Positions 1-11,327 of a stretch of 64,000 bases of DNA are shown here, one piece after another. Where the stretch lies: assembly GCA_019055375.1 (NCBI GenBank), contig JAHQIW010000623.1:1-64000 (forward strand), read 5' to 3'. The notes beneath the pieces were generated by a model that had not been told where the DNA came from, ran no database searches, and worked only from the letters and a program-made list of their open reading frames with translations. Source of the stretch: Parelaphostrongylus tenuis. Its lineage: Eukaryota; Nematoda; Chromadorea; Rhabditida; Metastrongylidae. A program made the translations under genes and the position numbers. Position 1 is the stretch's first letter. Each line of letters starts with the position of its first letter.

Positions 1-87
1 TTGAAGAAAGTTGCACTCTGAATGGCTCAACGCAATAAATAGTGCGAAGCTCACAACTAAAAAAATGTATTTGAAAGCGATGCATAT

Positions 88-92
88 TCTAG
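88..92 (+). promoter_or_regulatory. Splice acceptor directly upstream of the TTL start codon
   Basis: The bases tctag end immediately before the ATG at 93. In nematodes an AG abutting the start codon is typical of a spliced-leader trans-splice site, or of an intron ending in the 5' UTR. The pyrimidine run is shorter than the usual TTTCAG, so the role is inferred. Confidence 0.4.
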
Positions 93-3000
93 ATGAGGTG
101 CCTTCTTGTTCTTGCAATTATTGGCTGTGGTTTATCGATACGGCAACAAACAGTAGCCGTTTCTGGACGACTGATCTGCGGCGACAAGGCTGCAGTCGGA
201 GTCAACGTGAGGCTCTATGATGAAGACGACGGTGGGTGGAACAGAACAGTGCACTTTATATTCATGGAATTGAACGCCTTTTGATCACCCAAAATTTCGG
301 TTAATATTTTCACTACGTATTAATTAACCAACCATTGTGCGGAACCATGATATTTTTATTCGAAGCTCAAATCATATGATAAAAATAAGATTATTTTGAA
401 TCACGCAGGAATTTTTCCTAAGGAGAATAAGCAATAGAAAAAAATAACGAGCTATTTGATCTAAGCGCAAACTCTTCGACATGCCTCCAGGACCGGATTT
501 GGACGACATTTTGGATGAGGGATATACAGATGGAAATGGAAGATTTTTCTTGAAGGTTTTTTTCCACCGCTATAATGTTTTCCCACAATATCTATTACAC
601 AGAATAGGAAAGTTCTTTAGGGTTCCGAACGAGAGTTGACAAATATCGACCCTGTGTTGAAGGTGTATCACGACTGCGATGACAGTATAGTGGTATATTC
701 GACTTTCAATCTTTTTGAACTTACTATTTTTTTTGATGAGATTTTGCTTAGATTCCTTTGACATCAGTATACTTCGTTTAGTAGTTACAATGGAGCAAGC
801 GAGTCGGCCAGTTTATTTTCGGAACTTAAATGTTCACCTGTATCACCTGTCGTCCCGTTGATCTTAGAGTAACTCGAGCGAGTACCAGCATTACTTCCAT
901 TTTTCCCTATTGCGTGCAAGAGTAGCCCAGTGGGTCCTCCTTGCACTAGGGATTTGCTGAGCATCATATCTTCTTCTATAACTTTCGTGAAGAAGTCGGT
1001 TTGACGAGTCGATGCTTCGTCTGTAGAGCGATTGATGTCCCGAGGAACCCAATAGGTAACGGCTCTGTCCATCGGTTGTCTTTGAAGCGCATCACTTGTC
1101 CAGCCTACCTTATTTTCGACATACTGGCGTGTGGAACGGCATCTCTAATTTTCGATCGCTGACAGAGGTCGGAGCTTCAGATCCTTTCTCTCATTTGCGA
1201 GATACGGGATACTCCTAGCATCGCCCTTTCGATTGTGCGTTCGATAACGTCAAGTGATCTTTCATCCTGCTTACGTAACGACCAGGTTTCTGCTGCATAC
1301 CTTAGTGCAGGGATAGTCGTTTAGTCGAAAAGGTGCGCACGCAGTCGGATGTTCCTTGCCCTCTTCACTACATCTTCGATTCTTAAATGTTCCCCAAGCC
1401 GCTCGTTTCCTCCTGCTCAACTCGGGAGCTAGGGCGTTCATCATGTTTATTTCACGACCTAGATAGACGTAGCTAGAGCATTGGAAATAGTCGTTCCGTG
1501 AGAATGAATGGAGCACTCAAAACCCAACCGTTCCTCATAAACATCGTATTCATTAGATTTAGTTGAAGGCCAATCTTTCCACACGCACTATTGAAACCGG
1601 TCAGCATTCGTTCCGCTTGGCTTATGTTTGGTGTTCTGAGAACGATATCGTCAGCAAAGCGAAGATGGTTTAATTGTCGACCGCCAATTTTCACTCCCAC
1701 ATCGCTCCATTCTAATGTTCGCATGACGTTGTGTAGGGTGACAGTGAGTAGTTCTGGCAAAATTGTATCGTCTTGTTTATGAAGCTCACGAAAGATCATT
1801 ATACAAAAAGCAGGGAGGCCCTGGCTATCCAGAGCCTCTATAACGGCTTCTGTTTCCACTGAATTAAAGACTTTCTTCAGATCGATGAAAAAGGGCGGGA
1901 AAGTGTGGTTGTTTGTACTCTAGTTAAACTTTAATGAGTATTGTAATCATGTGGATCTGGTCTATGGTACTAAATCCTTTTCAGAGAACTGCCCGTTCGC
2001 ATGCTGTCCTTCGTCCATTCTTCTCTCAATCCTGTTTAGATGACTCGAGTGAAGAGTTTATAGACAACAGGACAACAAACACATTGAGCAATAATTGCCT
2101 ATGCCGTGAAGGTCTTACTTTTTGAACAATGGTACTGTCTTGCTGGTTTTTCATTGAATGGAGGCCTTGCAATCTGACAGGTAGCGAGTGAAAAGCCGAG
2201 CCAGGGTGCTGTGAGAACTGGCGGCAGGTCCTTTAGGTGTTCTGGTCTAATCCTGTCTGGACCGGGTGTTGTTCTGTTCTTCACCGACGAAATAGCATGG
2301 AGGATTCCGGAAGGGAAGACCGGTGGAACAACATATTCGTCCTCTTTCAATTTATATGGGTAAGAGGACATGGCTACCAAAGTCCGAGTAGTATTGGTGG
2401 ATGATTTTCTCCATAGCCCTTCTGGAAGCTGTCAGTGTCCCGTCAGGGTATCGGGGTGCAATCATCGTGGTCTTATAGTTGGCGAAGCCTCGCTGGGCTT
2501 TGCGAATGCTCTTCCCAGCTTCTGCAGCTTCTGCCATACCTGCTGCTCGTCTCTCTTTGGAGTTATCTTTTATCGCTCCTCTGCAGCATTTCGCAAGTTC
2601 GAATGTTAGGCTTTGGTTGCCTGTAACCGTGCGATTCCAAATTGACGTATCAGTTCGAGTGTCTGCGGAGACAAGCGTCTCTTCGTGACTTTAGGACTCT
2701 CGGCTTTCATAGCGCTGGCATGAAAATATTCAACGAGTTGATCATATCCTTCGTCGATGTTGTCGACAACGGTATCTTTCCAAGAGCCGACTCATGGTTT
2801 GAATAATTCCAGTTTATGGTTGTTCTAGGACCTCTTTGTTTGAATTTAGCAACTTTCTTTCCTCTTCGCAAAACACGGAACTTTGCGCGAAGGAGGCGAT
2901 GGTCTAAACCCATGTAGAACTTGGGGACAATAGCGACATCGCTCAGGCAAAACCTTCGATTTACTAAGATGTGGTCTATTTAGTTATGGTACTCTCCATT

Positions 3001-5196
3001 GGGAGACCATCGCTGAGAGTGAGGATCTTGGAATTGTAAGTTACCAAGGAAAATTTAAGTCGTCATGATAAACTCCGATAGCCTCTCACCCTGTTCATTC
3101 CATTCTAGTCCGTGGGTTCCAATTTAACGTTCTTCAGACGTTTCTAGGTCCAGTTTTTGCATTAAAATCTCCGACAATGACTTCGAAGAATGTATGATCT
3201 CCTCTGAAGAATTTTTGGAGGTTCATGTAGAACCCATAGACTTCGTTTCCGTTATAGCTTGATAATGCTGCGTAAACAACGAAGATTGTCAAAGCCGGTA
3301 TAGAAACACGTCGTTTCAATGGTAGTCGTCCGATACGGTTGTAAGTTGTTCAAACGAATCGATGTTCACATCAAATTCGAGTCGACGAGGACACCAACGC
3401 CGCCAACACCTCTTTTATCGCATGTTCCAAAAAGCAGTTCTTCTCCGGTGTCATAAATAGCGTGAATTATCTTGCTTGAATCAATAAATCTTCTACAGCG
3501 GATTCGTGAGCAAGTGTTCGTGCATTATAAGTACAGATCGTCATTTTAGTCCGTTTCCATTTTGGCAGCCTAGTTCGGCTCAGAGATTTTAGCGGCCTCT
3601 CCGTCGTCCTACCCAGCGCTGCCGTACCGGGAACTCTTTAGGGGTCAGGGAAATGATGCCCATATTTATTGCTGTTTTCAGTTTTTTTGATACCCAACGC
3701 ATAGCTTGCTAGGCTCTATACGTGGGGGCTGGGGGTACTCACAAGTAGCTTGACAGTCTCTCTCGGAGGAGCGGTAGGAGCTTATCTGTTGGGAGGCGAC
3801 TTCTAACCGCCTCCCATGTACATCCCAGCCGCTTAATCGCAGTGTTTTGGCCGACTTGACTCGTAGAAATAGAGTTTTGTCAAGTCGATGCTGCAAATGC
3901 AGGGAGCTCATCCCCTGAATCCACCTGCTTCTCTGGGAAGCACACGGTCGCTTTTGGCTCATGTTTAGTCTTCTATCCACCACCTGACGAGGCGCCACGT
4001 GCCCTCGCGACTAACCGAGCGGGATCTCTTGAGGAGGTAGGTTTCCGGTAAAATGTTAGAGGCGGAAAAAAAGCGGCGGTTAGATGTTGGACGGCGGAAA
4101 ATTACAAGCCAATCTATATCGCTCGGCAGAAACTTTTCATGAGTGTATTAGTAATCGTTCTAGAGCCTGAATCTCTGGCCACAGCTCCACCTTGCGGTTT
4201 TCAAACCACCCTTTTACAACGCTGAAAAATTCATAATTAAATTATGATTTACACTCACCTTTCGCCTTCATTTCAACACGCATATAATTCGACTGAAGCA
4301 CGAAAAGCATATCATTGTGTAGACAATATTTCGCAGCATCAGAATCACACGTTTTTATATGAAATTTCTGCCAATGCGGTGAAAAAAACTCCAAGTGAAT
4401 ACCAACGTGGAAACGCGACTGATTGCTCTCCCTGCCCCTCTCCCCCGCTTCGTGGATTAGCCGGTAAATAAGGTCGTCCAAAATGTGGAACTCAATCTGA
4501 CTTACCCTGCTCACGCTATTTCCAGAAAACAAGCGCAATGTTGAAATTATTGATACGTTTGCTCTCAAATGATAACTAATAGTCTAAAGAAAGAATTTTG
4601 TTCGGTGAGGTGTAAAGCACAAATTTTTCTTTTTCCTGCAGCGCTATCAAAAGAGCTTTTCCAAAAAGCACACATACTTTTGAGTACTTCGAAACTTGTG
4701 CTACGAATGAGCACTATCACTTCGAGGGAGGAGTTTTGTCCAGCGAAATAGATGCGCGATGCGATAAAAAAACGCATGGTCTTGTGTACCATACTTTTAT
4801 TTTGGATTTTACATCATTGTAAAAGAGCATTTTGAATACTGTTCTAGCCAGAGATTCAACTTTTCGAATGATTACTAACACCCATATGGAAAGTTCCTGT
4901 CAAGCCAATGAGATAGCTTTGTAAATTGTCGTCGTTTATCATATAGGTACCCTCATTTCTTTTTTCAGGAACTGATCATTCATGTACAAACTAAATTTTT
5001 ACCAAGCTCGGGTCGTTTCCTTCTGATACAGCTGTATAGAGTAATAAGCATTGAATTTCAGCCTGGACAACGAAAATTGAAGTTCTACATTCCTGACACT
5101 TATATCAATTCGGGAAGAGAGGCAAGGAAGGTTTTCAACCTGGGAGTGATCAATCTACAAACGATATTTCCCAGTGAAGGTCGCAATTTCTTGTGA
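93..5196 (+). CDS. Transthyretin-like (TTL/TTR-52-type family) secreted protein, four exons
   Basis: Exons are 93-231, 491-555, 621-692 and 5062-5196. All junctions are AG/GT and in phase, giving 136 residues plus a TGA stop at 5194, the normal size for nematode TTL proteins. The first 20 or so residues (MRCLLVLAIIGCG...) are a signal peptide. Family motifs follow in order: VSGRLICGDK, VRLYDEDDGPDLDDILDEG, YTDGNGRF, IDPVLKVYHDCDD, PGQRKLKFYIPDTYI and VFNLGVINLQTIF. The first Cys (SGRLIC) and the HDC Cys are present. The start was chosen because it gives the signal peptide and has an AG directly before it. The family is nematode-specific and secreted; one C. elegans member bridges dying cells to phagocytes, but most have no known role. 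Intron 3 (4.37 kb) is swollen by a LINE and a MITE. The gene has no stop or frameshift and looks functional. Confidence 0.93.
785..4035 (-). mobile_element. RTE-clade LINE relic, copy A, antisense in the TTL intron
   Basis: On the minus strand, pieces of an endonuclease/reverse transcriptase polyprotein appear in order. The apurinic-type endonuclease (EEP) domain starts near 3545 (MTICTYNARTL) and continues at 3319-3134 with LTIFVVYA and VIVGDFNAK. A linker with KSIRKAQRGFAN lies near 2537-2352. The RT domain (KNRTTPGPDRIRPEHL) is near 2290. The RT catalytic block with FADD lies at 1859-1473, and the LINE C-terminus (RAVTYWVPRDINRS) near 1070. Stops and frameshifts occur throughout, so it is dead. 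It matches copy B along almost its whole length, from the 5' block near 4030 (gatcccgctcggttagtcgc) to the tail gacaggtgatacaggtga near 825. Lying antisense to the host gene probably spared TTL transcription. Clade assignment rests on the EEP plus RT order and the motifs. Confidence 0.85.
4128..4905. mobile_element. Inverted-repeat MITE (family M1), copy 1
   Basis: The left arm (cttttcatgagtgtattagtaatcg... then tctggcc, 4134-4180) is the imperfect reverse complement of the right arm (agccagagattcaac...gaatgattactaacac, 4852-4885). The same arms recur at 7.8-8.4, 19.1-19.6 and 43.74-44.97 kb with different middles. This suggests a non-autonomous DNA transposon or foldback family. No transposase is seen. 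It lies in TTL intron 3. Confidence 0.6.
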
Positions 5197-6688
5197 TACA
5201 AGGCAATCCGTAGAAATGAACTTCTTATAGACGAGCTCGTCTTCCTGGGTCCACTATTCTGTGTAATCATTGCACTTGATTTATGCTTTTTCGAAAACTC
5301 TCTTTTGTTGTCGCAGAAATCATGTTGTATGCTATCAGGAATTTCAGAAATAGTGCGCTAAGGTATTATACTTGAGGGAGTAAATATTTACGATGTTGTA
5401 ATAGCAAGAAGAAATTTCAGTTCATCACTCGGATACCGGCTTTTTTGGGTGCATTATTCATTCAGTATTTATTAGATTGACATAGATTTTCATGATTCAA
5501 CGTACAAAATGTCCCAGGATGAATAGGCATGAGGACTAGGTCTCGCCCTGCAACATTCTTTTACAGTCAGCAACGAACGCCACAGCCCACAGCCATGCTA
5601 TTCTCGAGATTGTAAGGAGACGTACTCAGCCAATGTACTACGACATTTAAGAATAAGATAAAAAGCGAATTAAATGCTAAAAGTTCTGATTTTTCGCATA
5701 GTAAAAAAGAGAGAAAGAGGGTGAAGACGGATCAATAAAGTGATGAAAAAAGTGAAAAGATGATGTACTGCCTGTATACAACCATTTTATCAAAGGGCAC
5801 ATGGTCAACAGTCGAACGGCAGTTCCGAGTAAGGCTATCTTATTCAGCTGTGCTTCATTTAACTCGAACTGGTTGTGAGTACGAAGGCCAACATCGTAGA
5901 ATGAATAGCTGCAGACAATCGACTTTAATTCCTCAGCTTTGCAGAAAATAACGCTGCCTCAACAACAGCCGAATGAAAGCCTTTACGAAAACTGTTTAAG
6001 CCTAGAAGCCTAAGAAAATAATTAGTTATATTCCAATTGGACGTTCTAAGAACCTCCAAAGTTGGTTTGACATGCCAGTGGCTGATTGGAAGGTAGTGTT
6101 ACACGTTTCGTAACAATCTCGTAAGCCATTAACTGAACATCAGTTTAGACCGCTACATCAAATAATATTTTATCCTATCTAGACTGATACATCTGCAACC
6201 ATCGTTGCAATTGATATGGGTGAGCCATAGAGCATGTTTATCTGATGAGGTTAGCGAGAACGCCGAAAAGCACTTTAGACACTAACATGCATCAACCTCG
6301 ATAAGGTTCAAAAAATTCACTCAGTTATTGCTCAAATCAACTCCATCACCTAAAATCCCATTTCAATGGAATGAAAGAGGAGGTTCATGGAGTTGACTAC
6401 CTTAGTAAACTATGATATTGATTTCCTGTTGTTGATCTTTATTAAAAAATTCTCTGGTGCAAAACTCGATATTCAACAATACCTGCTGCTTTTCTTCATA
6501 TTGAGTAGAAATTTATCTTTTCGGCGCTATAACAAAGTTAGTTTTTCAAACCACCAGCATTTTGTACGAGTCAAAATGTGAGGAGCAAAAAGGTTTTACT
6601 AAATTTACAATGGTACAATATCGTTACAGAAGACAGAACGGCACAACAAACAAGTACATAAGAAAAAATATGCAGAAGAAAATCCTAC
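5197..6688. other. Intergenic stretch without a recognisable gene
   Basis: Apart from a truncated SINE2-like piece at 5560-5745, I see only AT-rich unique sequence and short shadow ORFs. Further 3' exons of the unrecognised minus-strand gene at 6689-7114 should lie here, but none could be defined with confidence. Confidence 0.5.
5560..5745 (+). mobile_element. SINE2 family, 5'-truncated old copy
   Basis: It aligns by eye with the copies at 15.25 and 62.93 kb: cgccacagcc..cagccatgctattctcga, then aaggagac.tactca, and near the end gacggatcaataaag. The tRNA-like head is missing. Confidence 0.6.
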
Positions 6689-7114
6689 GCACGATTTGGA
6701 GTGATTGAGCGGTTTTTGTCAAAAGATGTTCTTCATCCTCTGGAGGCACTGGAGATGGCTCTGTGTTAAGTGGCACGGGTGACAATAAGATTGCTGTCGA
6801 AGGGCCTGAAAACCTCAACTATGTAGTTCTTCCTTAGAAAATAATATTTTATGATCAAGAATGGAGATACCGCTCCACTTTGCTGATCCATTTAACGAGG
6901 ACTTCTATATTCAACCAATAACATCTCATATGACAACAGCTGGCGAATGTCCCTCTCACCAGCTTTTTCGACGGCGATAGTGCTGTCTGCGTCGCCTTCA
7001 CGTCGTTCTCCTTGCTCCTTCGGCTCGCCTTCTTCTAACGCATTTGGTGGTCCAATGTAGAAAGGAGAGTTGAATTCCTTTGAATCCTCATCAATAGCTT
7101 CGTAATTTAATAGC
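6689..7114 (-). CDS. Two exons of an unrecognised gene (partial)
   Basis: Exon 1 (7114-6960) follows a tatag acceptor. It encodes a stretch with LLNYEAIDEDSKEFNSPFYI, then GPPNALEEGEPKEQGERREG, rich in Glu, Gly and Lys. It ends at a GTGAGA donor with one base left over. Exon 2 (6805-6689) follows ttttcag in the matching phase and encodes GPSTAILLSPVPLNTEPS, then PVPPEDEEHLLTKTAQSLQ, ending at a GTAGGA donor. The reading frame is open across the junction, and composition differs from the AT-rich surroundings, so this looks like real coding sequence: an acidic, Pro-rich, probably disordered segment. Neither the 5' exons (above 7120) nor the 3' exons (below 6680) could be placed. The family is not recognised and no function is proposed. 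An AT microsatellite and a SINE lie just upstream. Confidence 0.5.
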
Positions 7115-7330
7115 CTATAATGGCAAATCGTGTGTTGTTGAACGGGCAGAAATGGTGAAAGGTAATGTTTTATCAACATGCATTACCAACAGTTTTTATA
7201 TAGAAGGTTACTGAGCTAGAACGCTCCGAGGTGATCCTCCTATAAATAACAGTGATTTATCGATGAATAGAGCATTTCAGGAAACGACAACGTCGCAGAT
7301 TGACAGAACATGCGCACTCTACCACTTTGT

Positions 7331-7334
<4 letters not shown>

Positions 7335-7387
<53 letters not shown>
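7335..7387. repeat. (AT)n microsatellite
   Basis: About 53 bp of uninterrupted AT dinucleotide. It abuts the head of a SINE1 copy. Confidence 0.95.
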
Positions 7388-7390
<3 letters not shown>

Positions 7391-7672
7391 TGGTTAGAGG
7401 TGCCCTGCGTCGCACACGAGGTCAATGGTTCGATCTCGCGCTCATGGCTCACCAAGCAATCCATCCCTCCGGGGTCGGTAAATTGGTACCAGACAGGTCT
7501 CAGACTTGTCTGGGAGGATAAGCAGCACTGACTCAGTTCAGCGGGAGGCCACCGCGAGTCATTGTAAGGGCCACATGTGCATTCAACCACCTCAAACGAA
7601 GTTGAAAATTGAAGTCGAATGCATGGCGCATCCCTCAGGGATTGATCAACGCCGAGAGCTTTATCCTTTATC

Positions 7673-7680
<8 letters not shown>
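7388..7680 (+). mobile_element. SINE1 (tRNA-derived) full-length copy
   Basis: The head cagtggttagaggtgccctg and the block ggttcgatctcgcgctcatg are positioned like the A and B boxes of a Pol III tRNA promoter. The body runs through tctgggaggataagcagcac and gtgcattcaaccacctc. The tail is gattgatcaacgccgagagc followed by tttatcctttatcc. The same unit recurs on the minus strand at 22.84, 28.90, 31.2, 39.4, 40.8, 46.9, 53.18 and 62.09 kb and on the plus strand at 45.37 kb. AT repeats flank both sides. Confidence 0.8.

Positions 7681-7716
<36 letters not shown>
7676..7716. repeat. (AT)n microsatellite at the SINE1 tail
   Basis: About 40 bp of AT dinucleotide directly after the SINE tail, possibly grown from the integration site or the tail. 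Confidence 0.9.
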
Positions 7717-7718
<2 letters not shown>

Positions 7719-7796
7719 TTTGTATGGATATATATAATGTCGTAATATATAGCTTTCGTGAATGCGCTCAGAATCAGAATTTTCAGACAGTCGAGA

Positions 7797-8420
7797 AGAA
7801 ACGACTTTTCGCTGGACAAGAATTTTTCGAAAGAAAGTTACTAATCGTTCGAAAGCGCGAATTTCTGGCTATTGTGCTACGCAGCCTTTTTCCAAAAAGG
7901 CCTTCTTATAACGCTGCAGCAGAGAAAAACATTTATGTTCCACACACCCATATTTCACGCCACACAGGATAAAAATGTTTCCAAGAATTATGAGTAACCA
8001 ATCGATAGCATGAGTTTTTACGACTTCGACGCTATGCTTATTTCCTGGAAAGACAGCACTGCAGTGTAGCAGGGAAAATGAGATGGAGTTTCACATACGC
8101 GGCGCATTTGCTTGTCGACTTTTGCGTGTCTTGCGCATGTGCTGGACGTGGCTCGAACGGCGTTCCGCAATTGATCGATCGATTACGCTGGCTTGCTACA
8201 CATGTGGGGTGCAATTTTTGTTATTTAATTTCTGATTTTTTCCCCGCTTTGGAAAAAACGTCAGAAAGATCGTATGACTCTGATAGTACAAGGTTTCCGC
8301 TGCAAATTATGAGTTTTTCGTGCTTCCAGTAAAGTAACAGTAAAAGCGAAGGCTCGATGTAAAACATTCAGAGATTTAAGCTTGCGAATGATTAGTAACG
8401 CTCTTTTGAAAACTTTTTAA
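7797..8420. mobile_element. M1 MITE, copy 2
   Basis: The left arm (gacttttcgctggacaagaa, then gaaagttactaatcgttcga, 7802-7850) pairs with the reversed right arm (gcgaatgattagtaacgctc near 8385). The arms match those at 4.13, 19.12 and 43.74 kb, while the roughly 500 bp middle is largely unlike theirs. Confidence 0.6.
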
Positions 8421-9473
8421 TGGGTCGTTTCTTCATCTGCCCCAGATAGTATAAAAAACTACGTATTTTTCAGGAATTCGCATTGCTATTGCGCGACCAC
8501 CTTGAGCATTAACGATCCTTTGAGGATCATTATGTTGAACCAAAACTCGTTCGCTCACTGTATATCCAAATTTACTTTTTATAATGATAAATTCTATCCT
8601 GACTAGTTGATAATTTTCTTAAAGTTCAAGAATAGAACATAAACTTTGAAACTACATATATTTTGATGACTTCCTTATGTTTTTTTCAAAATCTGAAGGC
8701 AACATCCAGTATAAAGCGTCTAATCATGGAAAACTGTTTTAGATAATAATCTGAGCAGTCTGAAAAGGTGTTGTCTGGGAAGAAATATGATTAAAAGGAT
8801 AATCATAGCCTGATTTGCGTCGATCAAAACGAGAAAAACATTGCAAATCTTTAAATCCGTAAAAATCCTCCAAAAAACACTAATAATAGAAAAGAACGTG
8901 AGATTTCCAGAACCAAAGCATTGGTCAAACTCACACTTGCGGGTCGAAAGAAAGACCTTTCACCTGGAAAAATTGTCCAATTCGTAGCTTTTCGGCCAAA
9001 GAGGAGACCTAAATCCTTGACTTTGCAATAGATATGATGATAAGCATCAAAAACCAATCGCATTATATTTTTAAACGTAACAGCTTAATTCCCTGAGCTC
9101 CAAGCGGCACATATACTTTCTAAGTCTCGCGCCCCCACCACGATTTTCTACGACGCACAGAGCAATGAAAATGTGGGGATTATTCCGTATTTCAGTTTTA
9201 AAAAGACATTATCACTATTAAAGCGAAGATTATCAGAAAAGAGACTTCTATAAGTTCTATACGTTTTTACTAGTAATATAATCGCCCACATGGTAAAAAA
9301 AAATCTCCTATGTTCCAAGAGGAAAACCATGTCGTTCCAAGATGAATTTATTCCCAACTGTTATGAACATTTGCAACAATCAATACAATCGACTATTTTG
9401 AGACCACACTCAAGAATGATATAATTTGACAATGTCTCTCGAGTCCTTCATCAGCTTGTTATGGGCACTTAAA

Positions 9474-9512
9474 GCAAAACACGTGTTTCGGCTTCCCAGC
9501 CTCATCAGTTGC
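9474..9512 (-). ncRNA. Hammerhead-ribozyme-like motif, intact core
   Basis: The minus strand reads GCAA CTGATGA GGCTGGGAAGCC, then GAAACACGTGTTTTGC. All invariant bases of a hammerhead are present: CUGANGA, GAAA and U16.1 followed by an H17 (U). Stem II is GGCU/AGCC closed by GGGA. Stem III is ACAC/GUGU without a loop, as in the dimer-dependent motifs described for Penelope-like elements and retrozymes. Stem I is GCAA/UUGC. The predicted cut follows position 9478. It is one of a pair with the + strand motif at 9826. Activity is inferred, not shown. Confidence 0.6.
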
Positions 9513-9825
9513 ACGCTGTCTTTTCGATCAGGCAGTTCCTCGAGGAGTGTCCATAACCTATACAGCCCGTAAATGCCTATAGCAGGTCTCATGAGAGGCT
9601 CAAATACTTATCAGATCATACTGTTCTTGAGCGAGATCTCAAAGTAGTCGGCTGCGATGATTGTTACATGCGTCCCTGTAACAACCAGACGCATGCCGAC
9701 AATCAAACACTCTGAAATAACACCACGGTGATTGTTTCAACGTGCGATAAGTGTAAGAAGTTCACCGTCGATTCCTCCATGTAAGGGTAAATTTCCAAGA
9801 AACGAACTAAAGGAAAAGGCACCGT

Positions 9826-9864
9826 GTAAGTGACGAGGCTGAAGGGCCGAAACACGTTTCTTGC
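9826..9864 (+). ncRNA. Hammerhead-like motif, degenerate partner
   Basis: The sequence is gtaag TGACGA ggctgaagggcc, then GAAAcacgtttcttgc. C3 has changed to G, and stem III has a mismatch. Stem II (GGCU/GGCC) and stem I (GUAA/UUGC) still pair. It reads outward on the opposite strand to the motif at 9474-9512. The sequence after it (cagatctcatgaaaggctta) resembles the sequence at 9582-9605. Confidence 0.45.
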
Positions 9865-9899
9865 ACCGAATAAGTACTCATAACAGATCTCATGAAAGG

Positions 9900-11327
9900 C
9901 TTAAAACACATTGTCACATTGTATTGTTATAGAATATCTCGTATTAAAGGTTTTTAATCTAAATCTATGTTTTCCAGCCTTTTGGTAGCTTGAAAAATGC
10001 CGATTTTAATTCCAAGCTCGACTGCTATTCTCTGTAATGTAAGGGGATTCTATTAGCTGACTTGCGATGATTTGTCACTCGATGTCAATCCCTTCATAGA
10101 GGAGTATAGCCCCAAGGAATCGACTGAAGCGAGGGACTGTGCTACCCAAGAGTTTTTGAGGACGAAACAGGCGCTTGTCTAGCATTTAGACCTGACAAAA
10201 GGCTCAAAACACGATATATCTTTATATAAGTTTAGTTCGTAAAGAGGAAAATAGGTAGAGCACGCAAAATCTATGCGCATAATCAGTGGCAAGGGTTGGG
10301 AGCGACGAACAGTATCCATATCGTTGTATACAATGAATAAAACATAAGAATTCATCACCTAAAATACAATAGATCAAAGCCTCTTCCACAATTAGAGAGA
10401 AGTCTCAACTTCTAATCCATTATTAATAAAAAGTTGGTCCGAGTTGTCGATGAATGGCATCGTATTGCAATGTGCACTGCATTGTTGACGAACATCATTT
10501 TTTATAATTGCTTTGGCATGTTTCGAGCAATAACTACCTTACTGATACCTCTTTTATCTTATTTACCTATTTTCTGGTGACAAAGTTGCCTACATTGGCG
10601 ACAATAATCTAAAGTAATGCGCTGCGTTTGTCGTTCAACCACGCCACCTGCCGCATAATAAATCAACATGGGACACAAGGGGTTAAATGGGCCTGAACAA
10701 GGTAGTGAACGTTCTCATATTTGAAAAAAATGGATGATAAAACAATGAGAATGACAAAACATGGAGCCAGCTGAAAGAATCAGTAATCCAAGAATTTTGG
10801 AAATTAATCGGTCATCAAAGCATTTTACTTTATTCTCAATCAATGACGTTTTAAGTTCAAAGCTTTGGCAAACTTACGCCGTTAGCAATACTACAGCTAC
10901 AAATAATAAGTAAGTTCTAGGTCAATAGGAATTCTGATAAACTAAAAAAGAGAAATTATCAAAATATCAGCCACGGTTAGACAACACTACCTTGTCATTT
11001 TTCATGGTGGGGTAGGATGTAAAATGAAACCACAAGAATGCTGAGACATGAGCAGAACTTGAAACCTGGCGTAGAGTTAAATAGATTCAGTGATTATATT
11101 TTTAAAGGGCTGAAGCGTCACCAACACACCATCGAGGCCTTCGCTCTGGCTTTTTCTTGTCTATATTTCCACCATGTCAGTGCTACCAGCAATCATTAGT
11201 CAACAGTGTTAATTCGGGGAGCAAACACAAGTAGGCATTCAATTTTGTAAAGTATGAGCAATGTTGAAATTTTACATTGACGATTTTGTCTTCGCTTATC
11301 AAAAAACCCACGGACCTCCCTCTTTGA
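9900..11327. other. Gene-free stretch
   Basis: AT-rich sequence with no exon-like ORF. A short repeat of the type seen near 9600 (aaggctcaaaacac) recurs near 10200. Nothing else was recognised. Confidence 0.5.

Noticed and set aside
3678..3998. 106-codon minus-strand ORF as a host gene
   Set aside because: It lies in the 5' block of LINE copy A and matches 11.38-11.70 kb of copy B.
7300..7745. ORFs with poly-YI tracts
   Set aside because: They arise from AT microsatellites and SINE1.
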